Assembly: GCA_015680685.1 (NCBI GenBank)
Contig: MNCI01006577.1
Location: 60,785 to 124,784 of the forward strand
Length of the DNA: 64,000 bases
From: Gnetum montanum
Taxonomy: Eukaryota > Streptophyta > Gnetopsida > Gnetales > Gnetaceae
Reading direction: 5' to 3'
Part shown: positions 34,951-45,787 of the stretch, one piece after another
How positions within the stretch are numbered: the first letter of the stretch is position 1
Layout: each line of letters opens with the position of its first letter
The notes under the pieces: model-generated
Told to the model about the DNA's origin: nothing
Seen by the model: the letters and a program-made list of their open reading frames with translations, nothing else
Databases searched by the model: none
Translations under genes and position numbers: made by a program

Positions 34951-34963
34951 AAAGAGGGGCCAA
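34951..34963 (+). other. Element B polypurine tract
   Basis: AAAGAGGGGCCAA lies directly before the 3' LTR. The same tract precedes A's 3' LTR (45,775-45,787). Confidence 0.75.
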
Positions 34964-36546
34964 TGAAACACCACTAATTTTGGCCTAGCACTTTTAGACA
35001 AGAATCAAGCTAAGTCATGCTGCTACCCAACATGAGTACATCGTGACCAAACTTGGAGGCCTCCGAAATAGCCCCTGATGATCCATGATTCAACAAGAAA
35101 GGTCCCCCCAAGGCCCACAAGTGACTGCACCAACTTCTAGCATCCAAAATCAAAATTTTTGGGTTCAAAATGTTTGGTTTTGGCTAAGTACACGTTAGTT
35201 ACTTTTTCAGACGCTGCACAGCGTAAGGATCAACGTCACCAACTTTTGGAGCCCCAAAATTAAGTCAAAATAGGTCGAAATCGAGCACAAGGACCCTCCA
35301 TGACCTTCACCAAGGTCCCCAGTAGCTCCTAGCCTCTAGAAAATCAAGATTTGGGCCTCAAATATGCCATTTTGACTTGGTGACGCTGGGGTTACTTTTT
35401 TAGACGTTGCACAACATAAGAATCAGCGTCACCAACTTTTAGAGCCCCAAAACTGAGCCAAAATGACTTGATTTCAAGGGTGTAAGTCATTCTTAGGGTT
35501 CACTATTGATAACTATGGGTACTAGCCTTCAAAAATTCTAGATTTCAGCTCAAAATTGCAAGTTTTGGAAGTCACATTGCAGGTCACACTGTAGGTCACG
35601 TTGGGCAGTCAAATTTCTCTTGTTGTACATTTCATTATAAATCCCCATTTTTGGGCATGTCAAGTCCTCATGGTCTAAATTAAATGTGCTTTTATGGGCT
35701 TGAATAATCCATAAATTGTAAAATGCAATGTACTTGGTCAAAAATGCAACTATCCAACACACATCCAACTCATGCACAACGATCCAACATAGATACATTA
35801 AACTTGGTTAAAGAATGCAACTATCTAACACATATCCAACTCGTGCCAACTATCCATGGGACACATGTCACTAGATCTTCTTTCCTCTCATCTCACAGCC
35901 GTTGATTCCATTCTTGGATTTTGTGCCCGAGCTTGGCCCAACCCTGTAAATACCCTGTCAATTTACATAAACTAGGAGGCAACAAATTGGTGAGGCAAAA
36001 ATTGGAGAGATTGGAAATTCTGAGAGAGGAGAGAACTTACAATCCTTGGGCGCTCGGCACACTTGACTCCTAGAATCCAGGCATTTCTCACCTTCATCAT
36101 CACATCATCACGTCATATCATCGCGGGGCTAGGCGTTTGACTTGCCATCCACACGTGTGCAACTATGCTCTGACCGATGCACATTTTTTTAAAACAATAT
36201 AATACAGTTTCATTATTGCCTTCCATTTACATTATTTAATTCAGTTTTTGCTTTGTTTACAATATAGCTCTATTTACGCTTTATTTATAATTCAGTACGC
36301 TCTGTTTACATTTCGTATCACTGTTTGCATTCCGTTTACATCCCTTTTATGATAACCCCAGCACTAGCCGTAGCTTACGCTCGGGGAAGTCCTTGGTTGA
36401 TTTGTGTGCAGGCCATCCAAGGCACTCTGCCTTTGTTTACTTTTCCAGCTTGCCCTCGGGTGAAGGCAGGGTCAGCTATGGCTGTCCGACGATCTCTGAG
36501 TGTCTATTTCCCTTCTAGCCTTACACCGACGATTTAGGTCAGTACA
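34964..36546 (+). repeat. Element B 3' LTR
   Basis: 1,583 bp, from TGAAACACCACTAATTTTGG to GTCAGTACA, followed by ATAGT. TATA-like TGTAAATA at 35,945-35,952 has one C/T-type change from the 5' copy. Differences between the two LTRs are scattered and mostly transitions. Confidence 0.9.
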
Positions 36547-37830
36547 ATAGTTAACCTTGTTCACATCCCCAATAATGATTGGAGGACACTCGCTCACACT
36601 GTCACAAGAATAGTGTGACTACCCCAAATGGCCTTTGGTCATAACTGAATACAACTTATCAATCCCTTTTGGGGGGTCCTATGTACGAGTGGTTGCAAAC
36701 AAGTGCTTCATCGAAGCCTTTGAAAGTTGCTCACAATCTTGCACTACCTAACGCTCGCTATCTCGGACCACTAGGAGATTTGCAAACCTTTGCAAATATG
36801 CTATGAAAAATGTGAAGTGCATGTGAGACCTTGCATGGAGGTTGTAGCACAACCTTGTGATCTCTGCATGTAGTCTGATGGCGATGTAAGAGGCCCAATT
36901 GAACCTTGTGCCCTCCTGTAGTACCTCCTTCATCACTCGTGCTTGCTCTATTCAAAGAATTTTTCCTTGGGAGAGCAACTTCGAGAAGGCATGGGCACGA
37001 AGAGAGGATAGAGCTCTCAGACCTCAAGCACATGCATGTTCCTAATTAGGATTCCTTTGTGAGATTGAGTGGCTTCTAGCCACTCCTTAATCTCCTCTCT
37101 AAGGTCCACTTCTCTTTTGGCCTTGTCAATGACCAACTGGCCATTGGAGAAAAGGCTAAGGAGATTAGCAAAGAAGGCCTCATTGAGGTCCAAGACTACC
37201 CTCACTCTATGCATGCAGATGATGAAGTGGCTGATGTCATTGCTGAAGGAGTTTATAATGGTGACCATTTCGGCCACCGAAATGCTTGGGCTAAGGACCA
37301 AGAAAAGGTCCATCAACCCAACACATGTAAGTCGATTGGTCAATGCCTTTGAGGCCTCATAGTACAACCAATGTTATACCCCCTCCACATTGCCGTATTT
37401 CATGATGAGGGTGGCCTCATTACGAATTGTGATGACCATTGTCACCTCTCCTGAAGCAACTATAGTTACAACATAGGCAAAAACAAAGTTAAAATTAAGC
37501 AAGGGCAAATCAACAAGTGCATGTGATTAAGCATAAGAGCAAAACGATAGATGTTTATGTGGAACAAATGATGTGAGAGGCATAGATGGTGCTGTAACTA
37601 GCTCTTCAAATTTGGGCACACCACTAGCCCACCCCTCATCAAGCCAACCATAGTTTTTGCATTGGTCTAATGTCTTCAAGTATCGGGTGGAGTAATTCTT
37701 TAGATCATCTCTCACCTGCTCAAGTATGACCTTCTGAAAGTTAGGACTAGAGGTGAACACCTCTAGGGTAGTGTAGGTCAAAGTAAGAGCCTCTTTCTTG
37801 TCATGGAGCTTCTAATCATTAACTTCAAAC

Positions 37831-37918
37831 CTGGCATTAGGCATGATCACTTAGTAGTTAACAAACTTAACATGGGACAATAGTAAGAAGCATAATGCAA
37901 AACCATAAGAGCACTTAC
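37831..37918 (-). other. Intron of the antisense gene
   Basis: 88 bp, with donor GTAAGTGC and acceptor CTAATGCCAG, both close to plant consensus. The upstream exon ends with a TGTATAC duplication; without the extra 7 bases the phase matches the downstream exon. Confidence 0.75.
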
Positions 37919-38006
37919 CCTCTTACACAGTATACAGTATACAGTCCCAGGTGGATTCTGGAACATTGTATGCACATGTAAAGCAACAAAGAGGGTGTTT
38001 CTCTTG

Positions 38007-38072
38007 CTATAACAAGAGAACTCTAGCATCCCCTAGATCCTAGACAAGGGACGAGTGCCCTTGGGACCTTAC
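38007..38072 (-). other. Intron of the antisense gene
   Basis: 66 bp, from GTAAGGTCCC to CTTGTTATAG, following an exon that ends GGTTCAAG. Joining keeps the frame. A further T-rich intron with acceptor CTATTGTAG at 38,379 leads into the first exon seen here; its donor and any exon upstream are not clear. Confidence 0.6.
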
Positions 38073-38378
38073 CTTGAACCACCTGCTCTGCCATCACCGG
38101 TAGTGGGCTCAATGGACATACATCTCAATATGTCCCAGTTGGCCTCGGGTAGCAATGTCTCAATGATGGCACCTGCAGCCTCTACCATTAAGTGTGATCA
38201 CATAATCACATTAAAATGCTATAGCAGGAAAGCTAGGAACTTGGATGCTCTGGGTCGAAACCATATTGCCTGATGACCCACCCGCATATCCAATGTAAGC
38301 ATGTTGGGCATAGGCTTGCTCATGCATCAAAGAATGCTGACAAGCTTCACAATGACTAAGATGGGTTTTAGCAACACT

Positions 38379-38940
38379 CTACAATAGCAAGGCAACAAAC
38401 ATAGTGTTAGTATATAATAGATGCATTTTAGCAAAAAATACATTAAATTACACTTAACACACTTAGCAAAAAATTAACATGACATAGTGTAAGTTAAAAA
38501 AAATTATCCTAGGGCCCACTGAGGTTCTACGGGTATAGGATGTCAATATATACATTTGATGTCAATATATACATTTGATGTGCCTGGTACTCACTGGGGT
38601 ACAATATGTTTTGCATAGCATTATCATTTGGTTTTGCATAATCATGTATTTAGCATGCCAAGTTGCATTATCATTTCATTTTGGCATGATTGCATATTTG
38701 GCATTAGCATTCTACATTTTACAGGTTTAACAATTTTGCATAAAATTTTTGAAAATTTTTCAAACTCTGGGCAACGTAGTTTGAAAAACTACAAAAAAAT
38801 TCTAACTCTGTGTTGCCTCTAGTAGCGTAGCCTAAAAAAACTTGAAAATGTTTCTAACTATTGGCTATGTTGGAAAAATTTCAAGAAAAAATTATAATTG
38901 CTAAGTACACCCAAAATTTTGAAATATTTAAAAAAAAAGA
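38379..38940. other. Element A region upstream of the antisense gene, AT-rich
   Basis: It holds a T-rich intron-like stretch (minus strand, 38,379-38,500), two copies of 'gtcaatatatacatttgat' (38,548 and 38,567), and GCATTATCATTT words. No coding segment is recognised. Confidence 0.35.
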
Positions 38941-40050
38941 AAAGAAAAAGAAAACTGCTCAATGCTGTGCCTAATACGCTTAGCGCTTACCGTGGTCATG
39001 GCCCCTGTTGCTGTGCCACCGAACACTCCCCACAGCACTGCCATACGTCTCCCTTGCAGCCCTCGTCGCACTAGGGTGCAATGCCCTCACGGCCTCGGTG
39101 GCCACCCTCATACATAAAGAAAAAAATAAAAAATAGCAGAAACTCTCTATTGTGTCCTTGCCCTGTGGTATGCTGTCTTGGCTATTGCCGATGCTCGTGT
39201 CCCTACTCTTGTTCCACGTTTCGGCCTTTAACATTTTTTTCAAAAACAAATACCAAAAGAGAGAGAAAACCCCTGGCCCTGCGACGGTTGTCCATGGCCA
39301 CTGCCAACACTATTGATCCCTTGCCCCGCATAGGAAACATTCAAAGCGAAATAAAAACAAAGGGCATGAACCCTCTGTCGCACACCCTACTCCATAGGCG
39401 GTGGCTCTTGGCAGTTGTTGCCAAACCCTCATCCTTGCCTTAGGCAGAGGAGAAATAGAAAAAAGGGAAAAGCGGTGGCTCTTGGCAGTTGTTGCCAAAC
39501 CCTCATCCTTGCCTTAGGCAGAGGAGAAATAGAAAAAAGGGAAAAGTGTTAAAGGCTATTGGCGCCACAGTCCTACGAGTGATAGCCCTAGGGCACTGCC
39601 AAACCCCAATCTCCCATCCCGTGAGCCTAAAATTTTTCCCAGGCCCACAACCTTTCCCTTTTGCTGTTGCAGCCATATCAACTATCGCAGCAGCCACCAT
39701 CACTGCAAAATGCTATGAGCCCTAGTCTCTACGCTTCACCTTCCATCCCCATGCAAATCACAAAAAACCCTCACTCCACAAAACCCTTGCAACACATGCG
39801 CACTATCTCCCTAGTCGTGGTGGCCCCAAATAGCCATGGCAGCGATGGCTCTTGCCACGACAAGACGTCGCCAAAACCAAAACCTAAGCTCCAAATGCCT
39901 AAGTGTAGGAAAAGTCAAAAAACAAAAAGGAGCGTAGTCAGGCTACCTGGTGGCGGTGGCACGCTTTGCTCCTCCATGCGTGTCCGCAGTAAGCTTTTCA
40001 GGACTCACTCTCCCTCATTCACATTGGTCAGATTGGGGTTCTAGCATCCA
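38941..40050 (-). promoter_or_regulatory. GC-richer island between the antisense gene and pol, candidate promoter or 5' exon region
   Basis: This kilobase is clearly richer in G+C and CG than the rest of element A and lies just upstream of the antisense gene on its strand. It has short open frames on both strands but none I recognise, and it is absent from element B. It contains a perfect 2 x 74-bp tandem duplication (39,399-39,546). Position and composition suggest a promoter or 5' leader of the antisense gene; this is inference. Confidence 0.3.
39399..39546. repeat. Perfect tandem duplication, 2 x 74 bp
   Basis: CGGTGGCTCTTGGCAGTTGT... (39,399-39,472) is repeated without a mismatch at 39,473-39,546. 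No decay between the copies means a recent event or an assembly error. Confidence 0.85.
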
Positions 40051-40559
40051 CTTCAAGGTAACATTTTGGCAAGTGTAGTTGGGTGGGAGCGTAGTCGCCA
40101 GAGTTAGAAAATTTATCAATTTTTCTAGCTATCCCTGAACTTAGAAAAATTTTCAATTTTTTTTGTTGCCTAGAGCACCCAAGCCAAGTTTGCTTTTTCG
40201 ATGCACCAAGCTTAACTCCAATGATGCATTTAGTGCTATATCATGTTCTGTTAAGACCTTAAATTGGTGCGTCATGGTCCACTAAGATAATTAAACTAGC
40301 ACCCCATGGCCTATCGAGGCCTAAAACCAGCCCACACGTCCCTTGCCTTTAGAATCTCATTTTCATACTTAGGAGAAATTTTATTACATTGTTTTCTTTA
40401 ACTGTGCATATTACTTTCATTAAAATAGGTGTTGCTTGACATTTTTCTAGTTGTTTTGTAGGGTTATTGCAGAATTTACAACTTGACTACGTACAAGCAT
40501 CTTCACTCATCTCTAGTCATCACTAGGCCTCATGGTGATCTCACACGATGTATAGATCA

Positions 40560-41620
40560 ACAATGCTTAGACCTTGAGCCCATGGCTTACGATTAATACA
40601 TAATATTTATAGAGGCATTGCTAGACTAGCTAGACCATCTAGTTAGGGCTCTAGATCTAAAGGTAGGTGACATCATTGAGGATCCCTTTGTTGAAGTCCC
40701 TTAAGCAACATCTATTGGCAAGATGAAAACATTGAAACTTAGTTCTTTGTTAGAGCCTCAACACACCCAAAACATCACAAAAGTACTAAATAAAGACATC
40801 AAGGCATTGGCATGGTCTTATGAAGACATACTAGGCCTAGATCCTTATGTAGTGCAACACAACATAATCCTTGATCCCAACATAAAACTATTTAAGCAGA
40901 AAGGTCGCAAGGTTAGGCATGAGATGGTGTTGGTAGTCCACGATGAAATCACTAAGCTCTACAAAGTTGGTTTCATTTGGACCATTGACTATGTAGATTA
41001 GGTCTTCAACATTGTGGTTGTACCAAAAAAAATAAAATAAATAAATAAATAAATGGAAGTATACGCATCTGCATAGACTTTTGGGACATGAACAAGGTAA
41101 CCATTAAAAATGATTTCCCGTTGGCTAGTATTGATTAATTGGTTGATGCTACGGCTGGTCATGCCTTGTTGTCCTTTATGGACAAGTTCTAGAGGTACAA
41201 TCGGATTTGGATTAACCCAAAGCACCAACTTACTACTACCTTCATGACCCCTTGGCGTACCTTTTGCTACACCATGATGCCTTTCAAGCTCAAAAACTTA
41301 GGAGCAACTTATCAACAAGCCATGACATACATTTTTAGTGATTATTTGTTTAGTTTGCTTAATGATTACATTGACAATATAGCAGTTAAGTCCAAAGCAT
41401 CATACAACCACATAGATGACTTAGACCTTGAGCTCAAACATTGCTTGAAGCATGAGCTTAGGTTGTATCCTAAGAAATGTGTCTTTGATGTCAAGATAGG
41501 CTACATGCTATGTTTCATAGTATCCAAAGCGGGCATGCGCGTAGAGCTGGATAAGGTTAAGGCCATTACCAACTTAGCACCATCGGCCAACTTTAAGGAC
41601 CTATGAGGGTTACAAGGTAG
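40560..41620 (+). pseudogene. Element A reverse transcriptase
   Basis: RNA/DNA-dependent polymerase of a Tat-lineage element. The N-terminal lead-in carries KALAWSYEDILGLDP (40,800) and HNIILDPNIKLFKQKGRKV (40,860), typical of Tat pol. SIRICIDFWDMNKVTIKNDFP follows an indel-rich A/T tract at 41,025-41,052. LLSFMDKF and the palm FMTPWRTFCYTMMPFKLKNLGATYQQAM come next. The active-site box reads DYIDNIAVKS (about 41,370), so the second Asp of Y-x-D-D has become Asn. It ends with the connection region (KKCVFDVKIGYMLCFIVSKAG). TAG stops and an AATAAATAAATAAATA slippage run disable it. The AG-rich acceptor-like sequence before it (40,450-40,490) is shared with B. Confidence 0.8.
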
Positions 41621-41629
41621 ATTGCAATT

Positions 41630-42130
41630 CATATACTAGTGCATCACATAGTTAACTGATAAGTTGTAGCCCATGTAACATTTGCTCAGAAAGGGAGTCC
41701 ACTTTGAGTGGATAGCTCAATGCCAAGAGGCATTTGACAACCTTAAAAAGGAGTTGGCTCAACTTCCAATGGTCTACCCTCCGTAAGGGGATAAACCATT
41801 CTACATCTACCTTGCTATATCAAATTCTTTCATCGCTTTTTTGCTTTGCAAAAATGAGATGATGGTTTAGAGGTTTCAGTATACTACTTAAGCCATGCAT
41901 TAGTTGCCTATAAAGCAAAGTATAATAATGTGGAAAAGAATTGCCTCACCTTGGTCTTTGCACTCAAGAAGTGGAGGCATTATCTTTTTCGTAAACAAGT
42001 CAACATCATCTACAAAAGTAATGTACTCTAAGCAATTACAACGAATATTTACAAGAGTAGCCACATTGCACGTTGGAAAGTAATAACTACAAAGTTTGAC
42101 TTGCATTACATTGCAGAAGCATCAATTAAA
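41630..42130 (+). pseudogene. Element A RNase H domain (standard)
   Basis: A degraded first RNase H follows RT directly. FEWIAQCQEAFDNLKKELAQLP marks the RT-RNase H tether and KPFYIYLAISNSFIAFLL the first strand, where the first catalytic Asp (usual D in the LYLAVSD-type motif) is not intact. EKNCLTLVFALKKWRHYLF, after a frameshift, matches the helix with the catalytic Glu region. This domain would degrade RNA in RNA-DNA hybrids. Confidence 0.65.
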
Positions 42131-42179
42131 GGTTAAGCAATAGCTGCACAACTTACGGCTTCTGCAATCGATGATCAAG

Positions 42180-42650
42180 TAATGATAGATCTGGAATTTC
42201 AAGATGTGCATGTCACTAGCATAAGTCAAGTGCCTAACAACTTTGAGGTGCTCTTACTTTTTGATGGTGCTTCAACCTCTCAAGGGGGTAGTGCCACTAC
42301 TGTAATCATGTTTCCCTCTAGGGAGATCCAACCCTTCATGTATCGTTTTGCATTTCCATGCACTAAGAATGTGGTAGAGTATGAGGGTCTACTTCAGGGC
42401 ATCTTAGCAGCTTGTGACCTAGGAATACAAAACCTAGTAGTTTGAGGGGACTCGCAATTGGTGGTTAACTAGGTCACATAGGTTTACGCTTGTAAAGCTC
42501 AACACTTGCAACCTTATTATGACCTGGCAAAGCACTTGCTCAAACAATTTGCAACTGCTGATGTTTAGTACATCCCTTGTAATGAAAATGCCATTGCCGA
42601 TGCCTTAGCAATGTTACCCTTAAGCATTTCACCTAAAATGTTTCAGGCAT
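42180..42650 (+). pseudogene. Element A second, archaeal-type RNase H domain
   Basis: A second RNase H after the first is a known hallmark of the Tat clade. Visible here: FEVLLLFDGASTSQGGSATT (first catalytic Asp at FDGA, about 42,262), NVVEYEGLLQGILAACDLGI (catalytic Glu), GDSQLVVN after a TGA for Trp/Arg, and NENAIADALAMLP (final Asp near 42,597). The motifs are nearly complete apart from TAG/TGA stops. Confidence 0.8.
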
Positions 42651-42859
42651 TTCCCACCTCGATGGTAGATTACACTATGCTTATCACACAAACAACTGAC
42701 ATTGCATTTATAGCCACAGTAAGCACAACCCACACAGTAGAGTGGTACGACGACATCAATTCGTACCTTCTATAGGGTGAACCCTCACAATATCTAATCA
42801 TTGCCCAAAAGGATGTAGTGGGAAGGTAATCGTGGCAATACGTCATTGTAGGTGATAGC

Positions 42860-43977
42860 ACTTTGTGTCGTATATCCTATGATGACATATTATTGACTTG
42901 TGTTGGTGATAACGAAGCACAGATGATCATCGAACAAGTCCACGAGGAACTCTACAGAGGCCACATAGCACCTAGGGCAATGGCAGTGAAAACCAGATGC
43001 TTAGGCTACTCTTGGCCTTACATGAAGCGCGATTGTGTCTCCAAGGTTAAGACATGCAACACATGTCAATGGCATGACAACTTAATGCACATGCCATCCA
43101 TTGAATTGCATACAATGTAGATCACATGGCCATTTCAATGTTGGGGGTTGGACATCATAGGGCCAGAAGACTTGTGTCTTTCACAGGGCATAGCTTCATC
43201 ATAATTGCCACTGAGTATTTTACAAATTGGGTTAAAGTTATTTCCCTTAGGAAGACCACATCATAGTAGGTCCACAAATTCATTCTTAATAACATAGTGT
43301 CCTATTTTGGTTTAACCATAACCATAGTCATAGACAATGGGTCACTATTTAGCAATGCTGAGATGAATGCCTTTTGCAAGTGCTTTAGAATCAAATGTTC
43401 CTTTTTGTCACCTTACTATCTATAGGCAAATGGCCAAGTAGAGGCCACAAACAAGGTCATCATCAATCTTCTAAAGAAGATGCTTAGCAACAGCAAACGG
43501 TGATGGCATGAATAATTAACCTATGCACTTTGGACCTACTGTACAACATGAAGAACTACAATAGGTAAGATGCCATATAGTTTGTTTTATGGATCTAAAG
43601 CCATCTTGCTTCTTGAATTGTAGGTCCCATCGCTCGATGTAATCCTTTCAAGATTTATCGATGAGTTTTAAAATGATGAGTTGAGAATCATGGACCTTGA
43701 ATCCATAGAGGAGGACTACATGTAGACACTTGATTGTATTGAGTACCAAAAAATGCAATGGTAGAAACACCATCACAATCAGCATCGACGCTTGATCAGG
43801 AAAGGGGACTTAGTCCTCAAGGCCATTTGCAAACTTGTGGACAAGTTTGCAAATTGGAAAGGGCCTTTCGTGGTTGTTAAGGCCTATGGCAATGGAGCAT
43901 TCAAGCTTGCTAACCATGACAACAATGAATTTGCTAATATGGTGAACTACTCGTATCTAAAGTTGTACTATGCCTAG
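42860..43977 (+). pseudogene. Element A integrase
   Basis: Inserts element cDNA into the genome. The zinc-binding HHCC domain is intact in an 85-codon open stretch (EQVHEELYRGH ... CVSKVKTCNTCQ, 42,930-43,070). The catalytic core shows WGLDIIGP (first Asp, 43,145), VIDNGS (second Asp, 43,333) and GQVEATNK (Glu, 43,440), so all three acidic residues remain despite TAG stops for Gln and a frameshift near 43,170. The C-terminal part with KGDLVLKAICKL and GPFVVVKAYGNGAFKLAN ends at TAG 43,975. No chromodomain, as expected for Tat. Confidence 0.85.
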
Positions 43978-45774
43978 TACACAGTATCGCATATCAAACA
44001 AGGAAAGGTAAGCCATCATCCACTATGACGCTAAATTGGCATAGACAGTCCACTATGACTATAAACTGACACAAGATGTCCACTATGATATTAAACTAGC
44101 ATTCATATCCATAGTTGACTATGACTATAAATTGGTATATAGTCATCTGCTATGATACTAAACTAGCATAGCTCATCCTTGGGCCATGATGTTAAATTGG
44201 CACAACATCCACCATCTGCTATGATATTAAAATGGCACCCAACAGTCTGCTAGGAGTATAAACTAGCACATCACAATCTACTAGGACCTTAAACTAGATT
44301 CATGATCTGCTAGGGCCTTAAATTGATTCATGGTCTACCAGGACCTTAAAAAGGGTTTATAGTTCAACACACATAGTTTTGCAAACAAGCGAGCAACAAT
44401 ACTTCCAACTCTATGTCATTAGGCATTTTGCTGATCTTTCGGAGTTGCCCTTGCGCATTTTGTTGACCTTCTAGAGCTCTTACCATAGTTGTTAGTGCTA
44501 CCAGCCTTAGGTTGCATCGGTAGCATTACCAACTTTGGGTATTTCATTATTGCTTGGAGGCTCTCATCGTCAGCATAACCCTTTGGATTAATGGCAGCAT
44601 TAGGGCCCACATCATCTCACTCACTTTGTTGGGCTCTTGCCTTTACTCAGGCATTCACCATTGGTGTGGCTGTTAGAGTTTTTGTAGCCTTCTCGCTCTA
44701 GCACCTACACTTGTTTTCCTGCACTAGCTCTATAAGCTCTTGTAACTAGTCAAGCACTTATGACACTTGCAACATCCTTGCATGTAGCAATTTACTCTCA
44801 TCTCATGTTGTGTGGCTGTTTTCTTATTTTCTCTAAGTTGTGTTTGCAGGACAAAGCCTCAGAGGTGGTTGTGTAGAGATGCACCTCATCATAGCGACAA
44901 GTTCCCACATTTCTCTAATGTGCATGATTAGGCTAGCTAAATCGCTCAGGAGTGCACATCGCTATTATCTTGCTATAGCCTACTTGCTTTTACCCATTCC
45001 ACTTTACATTCCCTTGCCTTCCCCTACATCATTGAGCTTGCAACCTCAATGCACATGGCACCCTCTTTGTGTCAACCACAGAACCCATATTGGATGTAAC
45101 ACAACTTGTCTCATGGGAAGCCTCTGTGGGTTGGTCAAAGTGCAAGTGGATGTAATGCAACTCATCCTAGGGAGGAAACACCTGCCCTATAGATGTGACA
45201 CGGTTGCACTAAAGCAAGGCCTGTTAGGTGGCACGCAACCCACTTGATGGAAAGCATCCTGTAGCTAGCATCTCGCAATATGCAAAATCAAAAACTCAAA
45301 AAAGAAAAAAAAAGAGTAAAAGAATGAGGAAAAACATGTCCCCAAGAAAAATTAGTAAAGCTACAATTTTGCAATTGGTCCAACCCTAAATCCACATCAA
45401 CTCTCTCATAAGCACTCTGACAAGAGGTTACAATTTTAGGGGCAAGTCATTCTGATGCCATGGACTTTGACTCTTTCATAAGCATTCTGACAAGAGGTCA
45501 TTATTTTGGCAACAAGCCACTTTGGCACCATGATCACTATTAGTTGCGTTGACTCCACATCTTGCAGTATCACACCATTTGCATTTCATTCCCTTATTAT
45601 CCCCTAATGCATTCCCTACACCCTTTACCTCTAAGCATGCCATCATCCTTAGCACTCTTGAGCATGGTGAAGCAACATCTGGTTAGCTACTAATGGGCGA
45701 TGTTGGTGCCAGGCCTACTGTGGTGTTTTGCATTCTTTGTTGATGTCTCTCGAGCCACTCCTCTAGACATTAGC
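43978..45774 (+). other. Element A 3' non-coding region with repeat array
   Basis: The stretch 44,010-44,350 holds about ten imperfect CCACTATGACTATAAACTGGCA units (30-40 bp spacing), the same motif as in B. 44,400-45,774 is unassigned. It shares with B the TTGTGTTTGCAGGA and CTCTAGAC...CAAAGAGGGGCCAA segments, but no coding frame is recognised. Confidence 0.7.
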
Positions 45775-45787
45775 AAAGAGGGGCCAA
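45775..45787 (+). other. Element A polypurine tract
   Basis: AAAGAGGGGCCAA, identical to that of element B, directly before the 3' LTR. Confidence 0.7.

Larger units (their letters stand above)
27753..36546 (+). mobile_element. Element B: complete non-autonomous Tat-like retrotransposon nested in element A
   Basis: This 8.79-kb element has two LTRs, a primer site, gag, protease, repeat arrays, a polypurine tract and a perfect 5-bp duplication. It lies inside an exon of A's antisense gene, in the same orientation as A's gag and pol. Along gag, protease, spacer repeats and 3' region it follows the order of A. It lacks both the antisense gene and the whole RT-RNaseH-integrase block. Longer open frames than A (325 residues in gag, 182 in protease) and similar LTRs show that it is younger. 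It must have relied on polymerase and integrase supplied in trans. Confidence 0.9.
25930..38378 (-). pseudogene. Intron-containing antisense gene inside element A (interrupted by element B)
   Basis: On the strand opposite to gag and pol I can follow one gene of roughly 900-1,000 codons. Exons, by descending position: 38,378-38,073; 38,006-37,919; 37,830 to about 37,600 (donor unclear); 37,459-36,552 continuing at 27,752-27,609; 27,505-27,248; 27,152-27,015; 26,924-26,101; 26,007-25,930. The six introns with clear ends are 66-103 bp with GT..AG (for example donor GTAAGTGC at 37,918, acceptor TATGCAACCTCAG at 27,153). Reading phase holds across the last five junctions and across the 38,073/38,006 one. 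In-frame stops are mostly TAG where Gln is expected. The product would have a segment with FNWASYIAIRLHAEITRL (near 36,890), a basic patch, a Pro-rich loop, then a charged helical C-terminal part ending PPPPPCTTG. I do not recognise the family. Additional antisense frames are known in Tat-lineage elements, and this may be one. Confidence 0.7.

Noticed and set aside
36758-37033. 91-codon minus-strand frame at this place as its own gene
   Set aside because: It overlaps the antisense exon in another frame. The exon frame carries the conserved-looking helices, so this is a shadow.
39081-40044. GC-rich open frames of 78-127 codons as protein genes
   Set aside because: They overlap on both strands, lack recognisable motifs and follow from low stop density in GC-rich sequence. 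The 74-bp duplication adds to this.
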